Source: Vogesella indigofera
GTDB taxonomy: Bacteria; Pseudomonadota; Gammaproteobacteria; Burkholderiales; Chromobacteriaceae
Assembly: GCF_028548395.1 (NCBI RefSeq)
Contig: NZ_JAQQLA010000004.1
Span: forward strand, 620,001 to 684,000
DNA length: 64,000 nt
Reading direction: 5' to 3'
The position numbers and the translations under genes are program-made. The stretch's first letter is position 1. Each line of letters begins with the position of its first letter. This document shows positions 11,470-22,230 of the stretch, piece after piece. The notes under the pieces are model-generated. The model made no database searches, was not told the DNA's origin, and saw nothing but the letters and a program-made list of their open reading frames with translations.

Positions 11470-12940
11470 CGTTGGCCCCCCAGGCGGTGAGCGCGTCTTC
11501 GGCGACACGGAAATCGGAGAACGGCTGCTTCACGCCGGCAATGTCCTGGTATTCCTCGTGGCCCTTGCCGGCGATCAGGATCACGTCGCCGACGCGGGCG
11601 TGGGCGACCGCCCAGTGGATGGCCGCGGCGCGGTCGGCTTCGACGTGGCCCGGCGCCTGCATGCCGGCCAGGATGTCGGCGACGATGGCCTGCGGGTCTT
11701 CGCTGCGCGGGTTGTCGCTGGTGACCACCGCCACGTCGGCGATGCGCTCGGCGATCTCGCCCATCAGTGGGCGCTTGCCCTTGTCGCGGTCACCACCGCA
11801 GCCGAACACGCAGAACAGCTTGCCGCCGGCGGGGCGGATCTCGGCCAGGGTGGCCAAGGCCTTTTCCAGCGCATCCGGGGTATGCGCGTAGTCGACCACC
11901 ACCAGCGGCTCCAGGCTGCTGCCGATGCGCTGCATGCGACCTCGCGCCGGCTGGATCTTGCCCAGCACGCGGGCGGCGTCGTCGAGGGTGACGCCATTGG
12001 CGCACAGTACGGCGAGGCAGGCCAGCATGTTGGCCGCATTGAAGCGGCCCAGCAACGGGCTCTTGATCTCGGCCTCACCCCACGGCGTGGTGACGCTCAG
12101 CTGCAGGCCGTCAAGGTTGGCCGCAAGGCTCAGCGGGCGCACGTCGCCCTGCTCCAGACCGTAGCTGATCACCCGGGTGTTGGCATCGATGCCGGCGGCA
12201 AGCGTGCGGCCGAAGGCGTCGTCGGCGTTGATCACCGCGTGCTGCAGCCCCTGCCAGTGGAACAGCTTGGCCTTGGAGGCGCCGTACTCTTCCATCGTGC
12301 CATGGTAGTCGAGGTGGTCGCGGGTCAGGTTGGTGAACACCGCGCTGCGGAAGCTGACGCCGTTGACGCGGAACTGGTCGAGACCGTGGCTGGACACCTC
12401 CATCGACACCATGTGCGCACCCTGGCGGCGGTATTCCGCCAGCTTCTGCTGCACGGTGATCGGGTCGGGCGTGGTGTGGGTGGTTTCGGTCAGTGCGCCG
12501 TAAAAGCCGTTGCCGACGGTGCCGATCAGCGCCGCCTTCTCGCCCAGCAGCGCGTAGGCCTGCGCCAGCCAGTGCGAGATCGAGGTCTTGCCGTTGGTGC
12601 CGGTAATGCCGATCACCGCCATGTCGCGGCTGGGGTAGCCGTAGACGTGGGCGGCGACGATGCCGGCGCGCTCGCGCAGCTGCGGCACCGCCAGATTGGG
12701 GACCTGCCACGCCGGATTCCAGACGAAGCCGTCGGCGTCATCCCACAGCACCGCGGCGGCGCCCTTTTCCAGCGCGGCGGCGATGAAGTCGCGGCCGTCG
12801 CTGTACTCGCCACGGCAGGCGAGGAACACGTCACCGGGGAATACGCGGCGGCTGTCCGCCTCGACGCGGGAAATGGCGACGCCCAAACCCTGCAACACGG
12901 CAGGGTCCCAGTCAGGCAAGTCGATCAAGCTTGTTTTCAT
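11453..12940 (-). CDS. murE: UDP-MurNAc-L-Ala-D-Glu--meso-2,6-diaminopimelate ligase MurE
   Basis: Third Mur ligase. The P-loop [17 protein letters not shown], the substrate loop [10 protein letters not shown], the [11 protein letters not shown] block and the specificity motif DNPRSEDP are seen. DNPR indicates meso-diaminopimelate rather than lysine as the added residue, as expected for a Gram-negative. 495 residues. It overlaps ftsI by 4 bases upstream and murF downstream. An exact copy of the dispersed word lies inside at 12113-12125. Confidence 0.96.
   Translation of the reverse strand: MKTSLIDLPDWDPAVLQGLGVAISRVEADSRRVFPGDVFLACRGEYSDGRDFIAAALEKGAAAVLWDDADGFVWNPAWQVPNLAVPQLRERAGIVAAHVYGYPSRDMAVIGITGTNGKTSISHWLAQAYALLGEKAALIGTVGNGFYGALTETTHTTPDPITVQQKLAEYRRQGAHMVSMEVSSHGLDQFRVNGVSFRSAVFTNLTRDHLDYHGTMEEYGASKAKLFHWQGLQHAVINADDAFGRTLAAGIDANTRVISYGLEQGDVRPLSLAANLDGLQLSVTTPWGEAEIKSPLLGRFNAANMLACLAVLCANGVTLDDAARVLGKIQPARGRMQRIGSSLEPLVVVDYAHTPDALEKALATLAEIRPAGGKLFCVFGCGGDRDKGKRPLMGEIAERIADVAVVTSDNPRSEDPQAIVADILAGMQAPGHVEADRAAAIHWAVAHARVGDVILIAGKGHEEYQDIAGVKQPFSDFRVAEDALTAWGANDAAAV
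12113..12125. repeat. Exact copy of the 13-base word inside murE
   Basis: AAGGTTGGCCGCA on the plus strand; the gene reads it as Ala-Ala-Asn-Leu with CTT for leucine. Confidence 0.7.
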
Positions 12941-14691
12941 GTTTCTTCCCGCACTTCCGAAATCTGGTGTTCCGGAATCAATGTATTGTTGGAGGGAGCA
13001 TCCGGCTCGACCCCCAGAATTCTCAAACTGCCGGCCATGATGTTGGAAAACGCCGGCCCGGCCACCGCACCACCGTAGTAGGCACCGGCACCCGGTTCAT
13101 CAATCATCATTGCCACGATCAGCCGTGGCGTGGTCGCCGGCGCAAAACCGACAAACAGGCCGATGTGCTTGTTGGCCGCATAGGCGCCACCGACCAGCTT
13201 GCGCGCGGTACCGGACTTGCCGCCAACGTGGTAGCCCAGCACTTGGGCGCGCACCGCGGTACCGCCTTCTTCCGTCACCGTCACCATCATGTCGCGCATC
13301 TTTTTCGCGGTTTCCGGCTTGATCAGGCTCTTGCCCGGCAACGGCGCCCCGAGACGGGTAAACGACACCGGCAACAGCGCGCCGCGGTTGGTAAACACCG
13401 TGTACGAACGCGCCAGCTGCAGCAGGCTGACCGAGACGCCATAACCGAACGACATGGTGGCCTGCTCGATCGGGCGCCAGTTCTGCCAGTCGCGCAGGCG
13501 ACCGGCACTCTCACCCGGAAAACCGGTTTGCGGGCTTTGCCCGAAGCCGGCCTGCCGGTAAAACGTCCACATATCCTCCGGCGAGAACATCGCCGCCATC
13601 TTCGACGAACCGACGTTCGACGACTTCTGAATGATCTGCGTCACCGTCATCACCGGCTTCGGATGCGTATCTCGCACCGTGGCCGGACCGATGCGGTAGG
13701 TCTGGGTGTCGAACACCGTGTCCGGCGTCACCTTGCCGGCATCCAGCGCCATCGCGATCGGGAACGGCTTCATGGTCGAGCCGGGCTCGAACATGTCCAC
13801 CACCGCGCGGTTGCGCCGCATTTCCGGCTCCAGCACCGCACGGTTGTTCGGGTTGTACGACGGGGTGTTGGCCAGTGCCAGCACCTCGCCGGTACGGGCA
13901 TCCAGCACCACCACCCCGCCGGCTTTCGCCTTGTTCACTTCCATCGCTGCCTTCAGCTCGCGGTAGGCGAGGTACTGAATGCGCTTGTCGATCGACAGTT
14001 GCAGCGTCTGGCCGTCACGCGGCGGCTCGATCACCGCCAGGTCTTCCACGATGTGGCCGCGGCGGTCCTTCAGCACCGTGCGGCTGCCGTGCTTGCCGGC
14101 GAGCATCTTCTCGCGCGTCAGCTCGAAACCTTCCTGCCCCTTGCCGTCCACGCCGGTAAAGCCGACCACGTGCGCCAGCATCTCGCCGGCCGGATAGTAG
14201 CGGCGGAATTCCTGCTGCTTCGCCACCCCCGGAATCTCCAGCGCCATCACCTGCTGCGCCAGCGCCGGACTGATCTGGCGCTTGAGGTAGACGAACTCGC
14301 GCTTGTTGTCCGACAGCTTGCGTTTCACTTCGTCCAGCGGCATTTCCAAGAGCCGCGCCAGCTGCTGCAGCTTGGCGGCCGGCACCTTGCCCAGCTCCAT
14401 GTCGACCGGGCTGGCCCAGATCGACTGCACCGGGGTGCTGATCGCCAGCGGCTCGCCGTTGCGGTCGGTAATCTCGCCGCGGTTGGCCTCCAGCAGCAGC
14501 GTGCGGCGGAAGCGCGCATCGCCCTGGTTCTGCAGGAAATCCTGCTGCACCACCTGCAGGTAGATCGCCCGTGCCAGCAATGCCAGCAGCAGCGCGCCCA
14601 ACAGCAACAGCACCACGGTGACCCGTCCCGGCGCCAGCCGCATCGCCGGCTTCAGGTTCTGCTGGTAACGCGGCGTGTACACCCGGCTCAT
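12937..14691 (-). CDS. ftsI: Septal transpeptidase FtsI (PBP3)
   Basis: Class B penicillin-binding protein that cross-links septal peptidoglycan with FtsW. One N-terminal membrane segment (about residues 24-45), the dimerisation/pedestal region starting at [13 protein letters not shown], then the transpeptidase domain: active-site STMK (Ser305), SSN (357-359) and KSGT (492-495). 584 residues, normal. ftsL overlaps its start by 4 bases and its stop overlaps murE by 4, so the three are translationally coupled. Confidence 0.96.
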   Translation of the reverse strand: MSRVYTPRYQQNLKPAMRLAPGRVTVVLLLLGALLLALLARAIYLQVVQQDFLQNQGDARFRRTLLLEANRGEITDRNGEPLAISTPVQSIWASPVDMELGKVPAAKLQQLARLLEMPLDEVKRKLSDNKREFVYLKRQISPALAQQVMALEIPGVAKQQEFRRYYPAGEMLAHVVGFTGVDGKGQEGFELTREKMLAGKHGSRTVLKDRRGHIVEDLAVIEPPRDGQTLQLSIDKRIQYLAYRELKAAMEVNKAKAGGVVVLDARTGEVLALANTPSYNPNNRAVLEPEMRRNRAVVDMFEPGSTMKPFPIAMALDAGKVTPDTVFDTQTYRIGPATVRDTHPKPVMTVTQIIQKSSNVGSSKMAAMFSPEDMWTFYRQAGFGQSPQTGFPGESAGRLRDWQNWRPIEQATMSFGYGVSVSLLQLARSYTVFTNRGALLPVSFTRLGAPLPGKSLIKPETAKKMRDMMVTVTEEGGTAVRAQVLGYHVGGKSGTARKLVGGAYAANKHIGLFVGFAPATTPRLIVAMMIDEPGAGAYYGGAVAGPAFSNIMAGSLRILGVEPDAPSNNTLIPEHQISEVREET

Positions 14692-14966
14692 CGCACGCCC
14701 TCAGGCGTGATCACATGCACCTGGCGCTGGCTCGGCGTCAGCATCTGCAGGCGCGCGGCGGCAGTCTTCTCGATCAGCGCATGCGCGCCCCAGGTGCTCT
14801 GTTCCAGCGTCAACTGCCCGTACTCCACATCCAGCTGGCGTGCCAGCTTTTGTTCTTTTTCCAGCTCGTAATACAGCTTGCGTGCCACGTGGGTGGAGCT
14901 CACTACCGACATCGCACACAGGATCAACAGCAGCAGCAGTACCGCATTCAGCTTGTTAAGGCTCAC
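14688..14966 (-). CDS. ftsL: Cell division protein FtsL
   Basis: Small bitopic protein of the FtsQLB complex. A hydrophobic segment (about residues 6-24) is followed by a coiled-coil-like stretch rich in Lys, Glu and Leu ([19 protein letters not shown]). The GTG at 14966 overlaps the rsmH stop as GTGA and has AGGG seven bases ahead, giving 92 residues; another in-frame GTG lies at 14981. Sequence conservation of FtsL is low, so position between rsmH and ftsI carries much of the weight. Confidence 0.9.
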   Translation of the reverse strand: MSLNKLNAVLLLLLILCAMSVVSSTHVARKLYYELEKEQKLARQLDVEYGQLTLEQSTWGAHALIEKTAAARLQMLTPSQRQVHVITPEGVR

Positions 14967-15922
14967 TCTGTGCCCTGCCACTGCCCGCCGATACGCTGCG
15001 CCACGCGCATGATCGCGCTACGCGAACGCGGGTTGGCCGCCACTTCCGCCTCGCTGCAGCGGATCGCCTTGCCCACCGGCTTGATCGCCGCCTCGGGAAT
15101 GTCACAGGCACGCACCGGTACCCACGACGGCAGCTTGTCGGTGGTGCTGGCATCGCGAATGAAGTTCTTCACGATGCGGTCTTCCAGAGAATGGAAGCTG
15201 ATCACCGCCAGGCGGCCGCCTGCGGCCAACCTTGCCACCGTTTGCGGCAGGATTTCCTTCAGCTCGTCCAGCTCGCGGTTGATGTAGATCCGGATCGCCT
15301 GGAAGGTTCGCGTCGCGGGGTCCTGACCTTGTTCGCGAGTACGGACGTTTTTCCCAACGAGCACAGCGAGCTCACGCGTCGTTTCGAGGGGACGTTCAGC
15401 CCTGTGCGCAACAATGGCTGCTGCGATCTTGCGAGCAAACCGCTCTTCACCATAAGTCTTGATTACCTCTGCAATATCCGCCTCGTCAGCCGTGGCCAGC
15501 CACTGCGCGGCAGTCTGGCCGCGGGTGGTATCCATGCGCATGTCCAGCGGCGCGTCAAAACGGAAGCTGAAACCGCGGCGTCCGTCGTCAATTTGCGGGG
15601 ACGAAATCCCCAGATCCATCAGCACGCCGTCGACCTGGGCCACGCCCAGCGCGTCCAGCTCGGCGGCAAAGGCGGCAAAGCCGTTGTGCACGATGGTAAA
15701 GCGGGCATCGCTGGCCGCCAGTGCGGTGGCGACCGCAATCGCCTCCGGGTCCTTGTCGAAGGCGATCAGCCGGCCCGTCGGGCCCAGCTGCGACAGAATC
15801 AAGCGACTGTGGCCGCCGCGCCCGAAGGTGCAATCAACGTAAACGCCATCCTTGCGGATGGCGAGCGCCTCTACGGCTTCGTCGAGCAGCACCGTGCGGT
15901 GAACAAAAACTGCGTCGGTCAA
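14963..15922 (-). CDS. rsmH: 16S rRNA (cytosine(1402)-N(4))-methyltransferase RsmH (MraW)
   Basis: SAM-dependent methyltransferase acting on 16S rRNA C1402. Conserved [13 protein letters not shown], the SAM motif [19 protein letters not shown] and [11 protein letters not shown]. 319 residues. It starts within the last codons of mraZ (overlap of 4 bases). The codons from about 15300 to 15495 are unlike the rest of the gene (many NNT/NNA codons, AGG, GGG, CGT), while the encoded residues fit the family, suggesting a recombined segment. An exact copy of the dispersed word sits just downstream of that patch at 15221-15233. Confidence 0.96.
   Translation of the reverse strand: MTDAVFVHRTVLLDEAVEALAIRKDGVYVDCTFGRGGHSRLILSQLGPTGRLIAFDKDPEAIAVATALAASDARFTIVHNGFAAFAAELDALGVAQVDGVLMDLGISSPQIDDGRRGFSFRFDAPLDMRMDTTRGQTAAQWLATADEADIAEVIKTYGEERFARKIAAAIVAHRAERPLETTRELAVLVGKNVRTREQGQDPATRTFQAIRIYINRELDELKEILPQTVARLAAGGRLAVISFHSLEDRIVKNFIRDASTTDKLPSWVPVRACDIPEAAIKPVGKAIRCSEAEVAANPRSRSAIMRVAQRIGGQWQGTE
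15221..15233. repeat. Exact copy of the 13-base word inside rsmH
   Basis: TGCGGCCAACCTT on the plus strand. The gene reads GCA AGG TTG GCC GCA, accepting the rare AGG (Arg) and TTG (Leu) codons. Confidence 0.7.
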
Positions 15923-16365
15923 AGTGTGAAATCTCCAAGGTGCTGCGCCAGTTCGGCCGGATCAAGCTCCAGCGCAGCATCGGTCTGCGCGTCCCACTGG
16001 GCGGCATCCCACAATTCAAATCGGTTACCCATCCCCACCAGCGCCACGTCCTTGTCCAGCTTGACCAGCTCGCGCAGCCGCGCCGGTAGCAGGATGCGGC
16101 CGGCGGCATCCATCTCCAGCAGGTCGGCGTGGCCGAGCATCAGGCGCTGGTAGCGCTTCAGGGCCGGATTGGCGGCCGGCAGCTTCAGCAAACGCTCTTC
16201 CACCGGTTTCCAGTTGGCTTCGGGGTACAACAGCAGGTGCTCGGACGATTCCAGCGTGATCACCAGGCGATGGCCGAACGCAGACAACAGTGTCTCCCGG
16301 TGCTTGGCCGGTATGGCCAGACGCCCCTTGCTGTCGAGAGAGACAATGCTTACGCCGCCGATCAT
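15919..16365 (-). CDS. mraZ: Transcriptional regulator / division protein MraZ
   Basis: AbrB-like DNA-binding protein that represses its own dcw promoter in enterobacteria. Two tandem SpoVT/AbrB-like repeats are visible: [16 protein letters not shown] near the N-terminus and [16 protein letters not shown] near residue 85. 148 residues, the usual length. First gene of the dcw operon; four phased GTGGN repeats, its expected target, lie 38-72 bases upstream of the ATG at 16365. Confidence 0.95.
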   Translation of the reverse strand: MIGGVSIVSLDSKGRLAIPAKHRETLLSAFGHRLVITLESSEHLLLYPEANWKPVEERLLKLPAANPALKRYQRLMLGHADLLEMDAAGRILLPARLRELVKLDKDVALVGMGNRFELWDAAQWDAQTDAALELDPAELAQHLGDFTL

Positions 16366-16402
16366 TTTGTTGTCACATCACCTGAAATTAATGCGCTGAC
16401 AC

Positions 16403-16437
16403 TCCACAATTACCCACATTGCCCCACTTTTCGCCAC
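16403..16437 (-). promoter_or_regulatory. MraZ operator: four GTGGN boxes at 10-bp period
   Basis: On the minus strand the sequence reads GTGGC, GTGGG, GTGGG, GTGGA, each starting exactly 10 bases after the previous one (plus-strand positions 16433, 16423, 16413, 16403). MraZ is known to bind TGGG-type direct repeats separated by 5 bases upstream of mraZ. The first box overlaps the -10 element, so binding would block RNA polymerase. Function here is inferred from the match. Confidence 0.8.
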
Positions 16438-16464
16438 TATAGGGAAACGACATCAGCCGGTCAA
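16436..16464 (-). promoter_or_regulatory. dcw operon promoter (sigma-70 type)
   Basis: TTGACC (16464-16459), a 17-base spacer, then TATAGT (16441-16436), reading toward mraZ. This is close to the sigma-70 consensus with ideal spacing. The start point would fall inside the MraZ boxes. The rest of the 16366-16658 gap beyond this promoter holds only the gatB terminator. Confidence 0.75.
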
Positions 16465-16607
16465 TATTGATTTGTGGCATTTCGCCTTTCGCGACAAAGA
16501 CTTAGGGCAGGTCAAAGCGAAGGGAAAACAAGAGAAATCAGCGGCTTACAGCATCCTCTGCAGGCAGAGTGTCAAGTCATGCCATTGACAAGCAGCACCA
16601 CAAAACA

Positions 16608-16652
16608 AAAAACAGCGGCCGCCCTGCCAAATACAGGGCGGCCGCTGTTTTT
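16608..16652 (-). terminator. Rho-independent terminator of gatCAB
   Basis: Perfect 19-bp inverted repeat: left arm 16608-16626 (A5 then CAGCGGCCGCCCTG), 7-base loop, right arm 16634-16652. Reading on the minus strand the hairpin starts 7 bases after the gatB stop and ends in a run of six T. The plus-strand side ends in T5, so it may also work in reverse. Confidence 0.85.
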
Positions 16653-16658
16653 ACAGGC

Positions 16659-18086
16659 TTACGCCAGCTTCTGCTTCAGGATTTCCTGCACCTGCGCCGG
16701 GTTGGCCTTGCCTTTGGACGCCTTCATCACCTGCCCGGCCAGCGCGTTGAGCGCCTTTTCCTTACCGGCGCGGAATTCTTCTACCGCTTTCGGGTTGGCG
16801 GCCAGCACCTCTTCCACCATCTTCTCGATGGCGCCGGCATCGGACACCTGCTTCAGGCCGTCGCGCTCGATGATGACATCGGCAGACAGCCCGCTGTCCC
16901 ACATCGCATCAAATACCTGTTTGGCCAGCTTATTGGACAAGGTACCGTCGGCAATGCGCACCAAGAGACCGGACAAGCGTTCGGCATCAATCGGCAGCTC
17001 GGCGATGTCCTTGCCTTCGCGGTTGAGGCGCGCGGCAACGTCGCCACCCAGCCAGTTGGCGGCCAGCTTGCCCTGGCCGGAGGCCGTCGCCACCGCCTCG
17101 AAATAGGTGGCTAGCGCGCGGCTGCCGGTCAGTACCGCCGCGTCGTACGGGGTGACACCGAAAGCGTCGACAAAGCGCGCCTTCATCTGCGCCGGCAGCT
17201 CAGGCATCTCGCTACGAACGCGCGCGATCTGCTCGTCGCTGATGCGCACCGGCAGCAGGTCCGGGTCCGGGAAGTAGCGGTAGTCGTGCGCGTCTTCCTT
17301 GCTGCGCATCATGCGCGTTTCGCCGGAATCCGGATCGAACAGCACCGTCGCCTGCTGCACCTTGCCGCCGTCTTCGATGGTTTCGATCTGCCACTGCGTC
17401 TCGTACTTGATCGCCTGCTCCAGGAAGCGGAACGAGTTCAGGTTCTTCACCTCGCGGCGGGTGCCGAATTCGGCCTGCCCGAACGGCCGCACCGACACGT
17501 TGGCATCGACGCGGAAGCTGCCTTCCTGCATGTTGCCGTCGCAGATGCCCAGCCAGGTCACCAGCGTGTGCAGCGCCTTGGCGTAGGCGACCGCCTCTTC
17601 CGCCGAGCGCATGTCCGGCTCGGACACCACCTCCAGCAGCGGCGTGCCGGCGCGGTTGAGGTCGATGCCGGTCATGCCGTGGAAGTCTTCATGCAGCGAC
17701 TTGCCGGCGTCTTCTTCCATGTGCGCGCGGGTGACGCGGATGGACTTCTCCTCGTCGCCGACCAGGATGTTCAGCTTGCCGTGCTCGACGATCGGCAGCT
17801 CCATCTGGCTGATCTGGTAGCCCTTGGGCAGATCGGGGTAGAAGTAGTTTTTGCGGGCGAACACGTTCTTCTGGTTGATGGTGGCGTCCAGCGCCAGGCC
17901 GAGGCGGATCGCCTTCTCCACCACCGCCTTGTTCAGTACCGGCAGCACGCCCGGCAGCGCCAGCTCCACCAGCGAGGCCTGGGTGTTCGGTTCGGCGCCG
18001 AAAGCGGTGCTGGCGCCGGAGAAAATCTTGGAAACGGTGTTGAGCTGCACGTGCACCTCAAGACCGATAACGACTTCCCATTTCAT
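16659..18086 (-). CDS. gatB: Asp-tRNA(Asn)/Glu-tRNA(Gln) amidotransferase subunit B
   Basis: Kinase/tRNA-binding subunit of the amidotransferase that converts misacylated Glu-tRNA(Gln) and Asp-tRNA(Asn). N-terminal [13 protein letters not shown], the [11 protein letters not shown] block, the HMEEDAGKS segment, the [12 protein letters not shown] motif, and a C-terminal YqeY/tail domain ending in [14 protein letters not shown]. 475 residues. Last gene of gatCAB, followed by a strong terminator. Its presence implies an indirect route to Gln-tRNA and/or Asn-tRNA. Confidence 0.96.
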   Translation of the reverse strand: MKWEVVIGLEVHVQLNTVSKIFSGASTAFGAEPNTQASLVELALPGVLPVLNKAVVEKAIRLGLALDATINQKNVFARKNYFYPDLPKGYQISQMELPIVEHGKLNILVGDEEKSIRVTRAHMEEDAGKSLHEDFHGMTGIDLNRAGTPLLEVVSEPDMRSAEEAVAYAKALHTLVTWLGICDGNMQEGSFRVDANVSVRPFGQAEFGTRREVKNLNSFRFLEQAIKYETQWQIETIEDGGKVQQATVLFDPDSGETRMMRSKEDAHDYRYFPDPDLLPVRISDEQIARVRSEMPELPAQMKARFVDAFGVTPYDAAVLTGSRALATYFEAVATASGQGKLAANWLGGDVAARLNREGKDIAELPIDAERLSGLLVRIADGTLSNKLAKQVFDAMWDSGLSADVIIERDGLKQVSDAGAIEKMVEEVLAANPKAVEEFRAGKEKALNALAGQVMKASKGKANPAQVQEILKQKLA

Positions 18087-18110
18087 GTTTGGAAAATCCT
18101 TCTTGTTTTA

Positions 18111-18139
18111 AAGCTTGGCCGCAGACTGCGGCCAACCTT
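18111..18139. repeat. Inverted pair of the dispersed word between gatA and gatB
   Basis: A one-mismatch copy (AAGCTTGGCCGCA, 18111-18123) faces an exact copy (TGCGGCCAACCTT, 18127-18139) across three bases. The arms can pair as a stable hairpin in the gatA-gatB mRNA; no clear U tract follows, so it is unlikely to be an efficient terminator. Confidence 0.7.
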
Positions 18140-18153
18140 TGTTGATCGCGTAA

Positions 18154-19605
18154 TTACAGGGCCGGGGCCTTGCTGTGCCAGTCGGTCGCCTGCTGGAACT
18201 GGTGCGCCACGTTCAGCATCTTGGCTTCGGCAAAGTAGTTGCCGATGATCTGCAGCCCGACCGGGCGGCCGTTGTCGCTGAAGCCGGCCGGCACGCTCAT
18301 CGCCGGCAGACCGGCGAGGTTCACCGACAGCGTGTAGATGTCGGACAGGTACATCTGCACCGGGTCGCCGGACTTTTCGCCCAGATTGAAGGCGGCGGTC
18401 GGCGCCACCGGGCCGAGGATCACGTCGCAGCCGGCAAAGGCGGCCTTGAAGTCGTCGGCGATCAGACGGCGGATCTTCTGCGCCTTGATGTAGTAAGCGT
18501 CGTAGTAGCCGTGAGAGAGCACATAGGTGCCGACCATGATGCGGCGCTTCACCTCGCTGCCGAAGCCTTCGGCGCGCGACTTCTCGTACATGTCGACCAG
18601 ATCCTTGTACTCGCTGGCGCGATGGCCGTAGCGCACGCCATCGAAACGCGACAGGTTGGCCGAGGCTTCCGCCGGCGCGATCACGTAGTAGGCCGGGATC
18701 GACAGCTGGGTGTTGGGCAGGCTCACTTCCACCACCTCGGCGCCCAGCTTCTTCAGCTCGGCGACGGCATTGTCGATGATGCGGCCAACGTCGGCGGCGA
18801 GGCCGTCGGCGAAGTACTCGCGCGGCAGGCCGACCCGCAGGCCGGCCAGCGGCTTATCCAGCTCACGACTGTAGTCTTCGCGGGCGCGCTCCAGGCTGGT
18901 GGAATCGCGCTCGTCGAAGCCGGCGATCACGTTCAGCATCAGCGCGCAGTCTTCGGCGGTCTGCGCCATCACCCCGCCCTGATCCAGCGAGCTGGCGTAG
19001 GCGACCATGCCGAAGCGCGACACCACGCCGTAGGTCGGCTTGATGCCGGTCACGCCGCAGTGGCTGGCCGGCTGGCGAATGGAGCCGCCGGTGTCGGTGG
19101 CGGTGGCTACCGGCGCCAGCCGCGCGGCGACAGCCGCGGCGGAACCGCCGGAGGAGCCACCTGGAATGGCGTTCAGGTCCCACGGGTTTTTCACCGCGCC
19201 GTAGTAGCTGTTCTCGTTGGACGAGCCCATCGCGAACTCGTCCATGTTGGCGCGACCCAGCGTCACCAGGCCGGCGGCACGGCACTGCTCGATCACGTGC
19301 GCGTCGTAGGGCGAAATGAAGTTGTCGAGCATCTTCGAGCCGCAGCTGGTCTTCCAGCCCTGCTGGCAGAAGATGTCCTTGTGCGCGATCGGCGCCCCGG
19401 TCAGCAGCCCGGCGGTACCGGCGGCACGGCGCGCGTCGGCGGCGGCGGCCTCGAGCAGGGTCTTGTCGCGGTCAACGGTGATGAAGGCATTGAGCTGCGG
19501 GTTGAGCGCGTCGATGCGCTGCAGGTATTCGGTGGCCAGCTCGACGGCAGAAACCTGCTTGTCGGCCAGCTGTTGCGACAATTGTTTTAGCGTAGCGTGA
19601 ATCAT
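18154..19605 (-). CDS. gatA: Asp-tRNA(Asn)/Glu-tRNA(Gln) amidotransferase subunit A
   Basis: Amidase-signature subunit that releases ammonia from glutamine for GatB. The Ser-cisSer-Lys triad is visible: Lys76 in [10 protein letters not shown], the cis-Ser in [12 protein letters not shown] (about 151) and Ser175 in [10 protein letters not shown]. 483 residues from the ATG at 19605 (MIHATLKQL). The frame stays open about 190 bases upstream through the gap and gatC in another frame; that part has no family similarity. The Shine-Dalgarno is weak. Confidence 0.95.
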   Translation of the reverse strand: MIHATLKQLSQQLADKQVSAVELATEYLQRIDALNPQLNAFITVDRDKTLLEAAAADARRAAGTAGLLTGAPIAHKDIFCQQGWKTSCGSKMLDNFISPYDAHVIEQCRAAGLVTLGRANMDEFAMGSSNENSYYGAVKNPWDLNAIPGGSSGGSAAAVAARLAPVATATDTGGSIRQPASHCGVTGIKPTYGVVSRFGMVAYASSLDQGGVMAQTAEDCALMLNVIAGFDERDSTSLERAREDYSRELDKPLAGLRVGLPREYFADGLAADVGRIIDNAVAELKKLGAEVVEVSLPNTQLSIPAYYVIAPAEASANLSRFDGVRYGHRASEYKDLVDMYEKSRAEGFGSEVKRRIMVGTYVLSHGYYDAYYIKAQKIRRLIADDFKAAFAGCDVILGPVAPTAAFNLGEKSGDPVQMYLSDIYTLSVNLAGLPAMSVPAGFSDNGRPVGLQIIGNYFAEAKMLNVAHQFQQATDWHSKAPAL

Positions 19606-19660
19606 CGTGTAGAGAGCTTCCGTAGAGAAGGCCCGCCTCGGTGGCAGGGCAGATGCGGCA

Positions 19661-19673
19661 AAGGTTGGCCGCA
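19661..19673. repeat. Exact copy of the 13-base word between gatC and gatA
   Basis: AAGGTTGGCCGCA, single copy, in the 73-base gap of the gat operon. Confidence 0.7.
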
Positions 19674-19678
19674 GCGGC

Positions 19679-19966
19679 TTATTCGATGACTTTCGGCACC
19701 AGGAACAGGCCTTTTTCCACCTGCGGCGCCACCGCCTGGCACGCCTCGCGCCGGTTCGGCTCGGTGACAACGTCTTCGCGCAGGCGCAGCGATACATCCT
19801 GCGGGTGCGCCATCGGCTCGATGCCGTCGGTATTGACCGCCTGCATCTGCTCGATCAGGCCGAGAATACTGTTCAACTGGCGGTTTACCGCGTCGATTTC
19901 GGCGTCTGTTACCGCGATGCGGGACAGGCGCGCAATACGTGCAACATCCTGATGGCTCAACGACAT
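19679..19966 (-). CDS. gatC: Asp-tRNA(Asn)/Glu-tRNA(Gln) amidotransferase subunit C
   Basis: Small subunit that wraps around GatA and helps it fold and dock on GatB. Typical start [19 protein letters not shown], the [11 protein letters not shown] helix and a C-terminal FLVPKVIE end that matches the family. 95 residues, normal. First gene of the gat operon, divergent from mreB across a 215-base gap. That gap contains A+T-rich DNA near gatC (TATGAT could be a -10 for gatC) and a small hairpin closer to mreB. Confidence 0.95.
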   Translation of the reverse strand: MSLSHQDVARIARLSRIAVTDAEIDAVNRQLNSILGLIEQMQAVNTDGIEPMAHPQDVSLRLREDVVTEPNRREACQAVAPQVEKGLFLVPKVIE

Positions 19967-20074
19967 GGCGTCCTCGTCAAAATCTTTAATATTTCAAGCG
20001 TTGTAGGGTATCATAATTGGTTACATTAGCCCAAGAACCAAGGGGCCAGACCTGCTTGGCAACCGGGACCGCTG

Positions 20075-20099
20075 CGGACAGTGAATCTTTACCTGTCCG
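20075..20099. other. Short hairpin in the gatC-mreB divergent gap
   Basis: CGGACAG (20075-20081) and CTGTCCG (20093-20099) form a 7-bp stem with an 11-base loop, 83 bases before the mreB start. No U tract follows. It could be an operator or a leader hairpin; nothing more can be said from sequence. Confidence 0.3.
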
Positions 20100-20121
20100 C
20101 CCTGTCCCAAACACGATTTAA

Positions 20122-21225
<1,104 letters not shown>

Positions 21226-21237
21226 TTTCCTGACCAG

Positions 21238-21261
21238 ACGTCACCTCGCAAGAGGTGACGT
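21238..21261 (+). promoter_or_regulatory. GNRA-tetraloop hairpin covering the mreC ribosome site
   Basis: ACGTCACCTC, loop GCAA, GAGGTGACGT: a perfect 10-bp stem closed by a GNRA-type tetraloop, starting 12 bases after the mreB stop. Its right arm holds the only Shine-Dalgarno-like run (GAGG) ahead of mreC. No U tract follows, so it is not a standard terminator. It may limit mreC translation relative to mreB or act as an mRNA processing/stability element; this is inference. Confidence 0.55.
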
Positions 21262-21269
21262 TGTGCTGC

Positions 21270-22163
21270 ATGAACTTTGCCAACACTCCCAGCTTTGCCA
21301 ACCAGGGCCTGCAGCCCGGCGGCCGCCTGTTCCTGTGCGTGCTCACCTCGCTGGCGCTGCTGATCGGCGACAGCCAGTACGGCCTGATGGAAAAGGCGCG
21401 CGACGCCATTTCCGTGGTGCTTTACCCGTTGCAGCGTGCGGCCAACGTGCCGCTCAACCTCACCATGCAGGTCGGCGACTTCTTTACCGCGCAGGCAGCA
21501 CTGAAGCGCGAGAACGACGCGCTGCGCGAACGCGACCTGATCCAGTCCTCGCACCTGATGCGCATGTCATCGCTGGAGAAGGAGCTGCAGCAGCTGCGCC
21601 AGCTCAATGCGCTGGCGGCACAGCCGTCGCATGCCGGCGTGGTGGCCGAGGTGCTGTACACCGGGCGCGATCCGTTTTCCTATCGCCTGATCATCGACAA
21701 GGGCAGCAGCAGCGGCATCGCCAGCGGCCAGGCGGTGATCGACGAGAACGGCCTCATCGGCCAGGTAACCCGCGTGCAACCGCTGAGCGCCGAGGTCACC
21801 CAGGTGATCAACCGCCACTACATCGTGCCGGTAATGATCGAGCGTACCGGCCATCGCGCGCTGCTGTACGGCTTTGGCGGCGGCGTGGAAGTGCGCTACC
21901 TGCCGATCAGCACCGACATCCGCGACAATGACCTGCTGGTCACCTCCGGCGTCGACGGCGTCTACCTGCAGGGCATTCCGGTGGCGCGGGTGAAACAGAT
22001 CGACCGCCTTGGCGGCGCCGCCTTTGCCCGCGTGCGCAGCGAGGTGATCGCCGGCGTGCAGTCCAGCCGCTTCGTGGTGATCATGCCCAACCGCCGCCTG
22101 CCGGCCGCGCCGCCGGTAGTACCGCCGGCCGACGCCGCCAAGACCGACAAGAAATCGCCATGA
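21270..22163 (+). CDS. mreC: Rod-shape-determining protein MreC
   Basis: Periplasmic scaffold of the elongasome, anchored by one N-terminal membrane segment (about residues 20-40 from GRLFLCVLTSLALLIGD). A coiled coil follows (LKRENDALRERDL, SLEKELQQLRQLN), then the beta-barrel domain with GLIGQVTRV and the INRHYIVPV block; the C-terminus is Pro/Ala-rich. 297 residues from the ATG at 21270. In-frame TTG (21261) and GTG (21255) lie closer to the GAGG inside the hairpin, so the start is not fully certain. Confidence 0.93.
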   Translation: MNFANTPSFANQGLQPGGRLFLCVLTSLALLIGDSQYGLMEKARDAISVVLYPLQRAANVPLNLTMQVGDFFTAQAALKRENDALRERDLIQSSHLMRMSSLEKELQQLRQLNALAAQPSHAGVVAEVLYTGRDPFSYRLIIDKGSSSGIASGQAVIDENGLIGQVTRVQPLSAEVTQVINRHYIVPVMIERTGHRALLYGFGGGVEVRYLPISTDIRDNDLLVTSGVDGVYLQGIPVARVKQIDRLGGAAFARVRSEVIAGVQSSRFVVIMPNRRLPAAPPVVPPADAAKTDKKSP

Positions 22164-22230
22164 TGCGTGATGCCCTCCACCCCGGCAGCGGCCGTGTCCA
22201 GCTGCGCCATTGCCGTCAGTCCCGACCATC

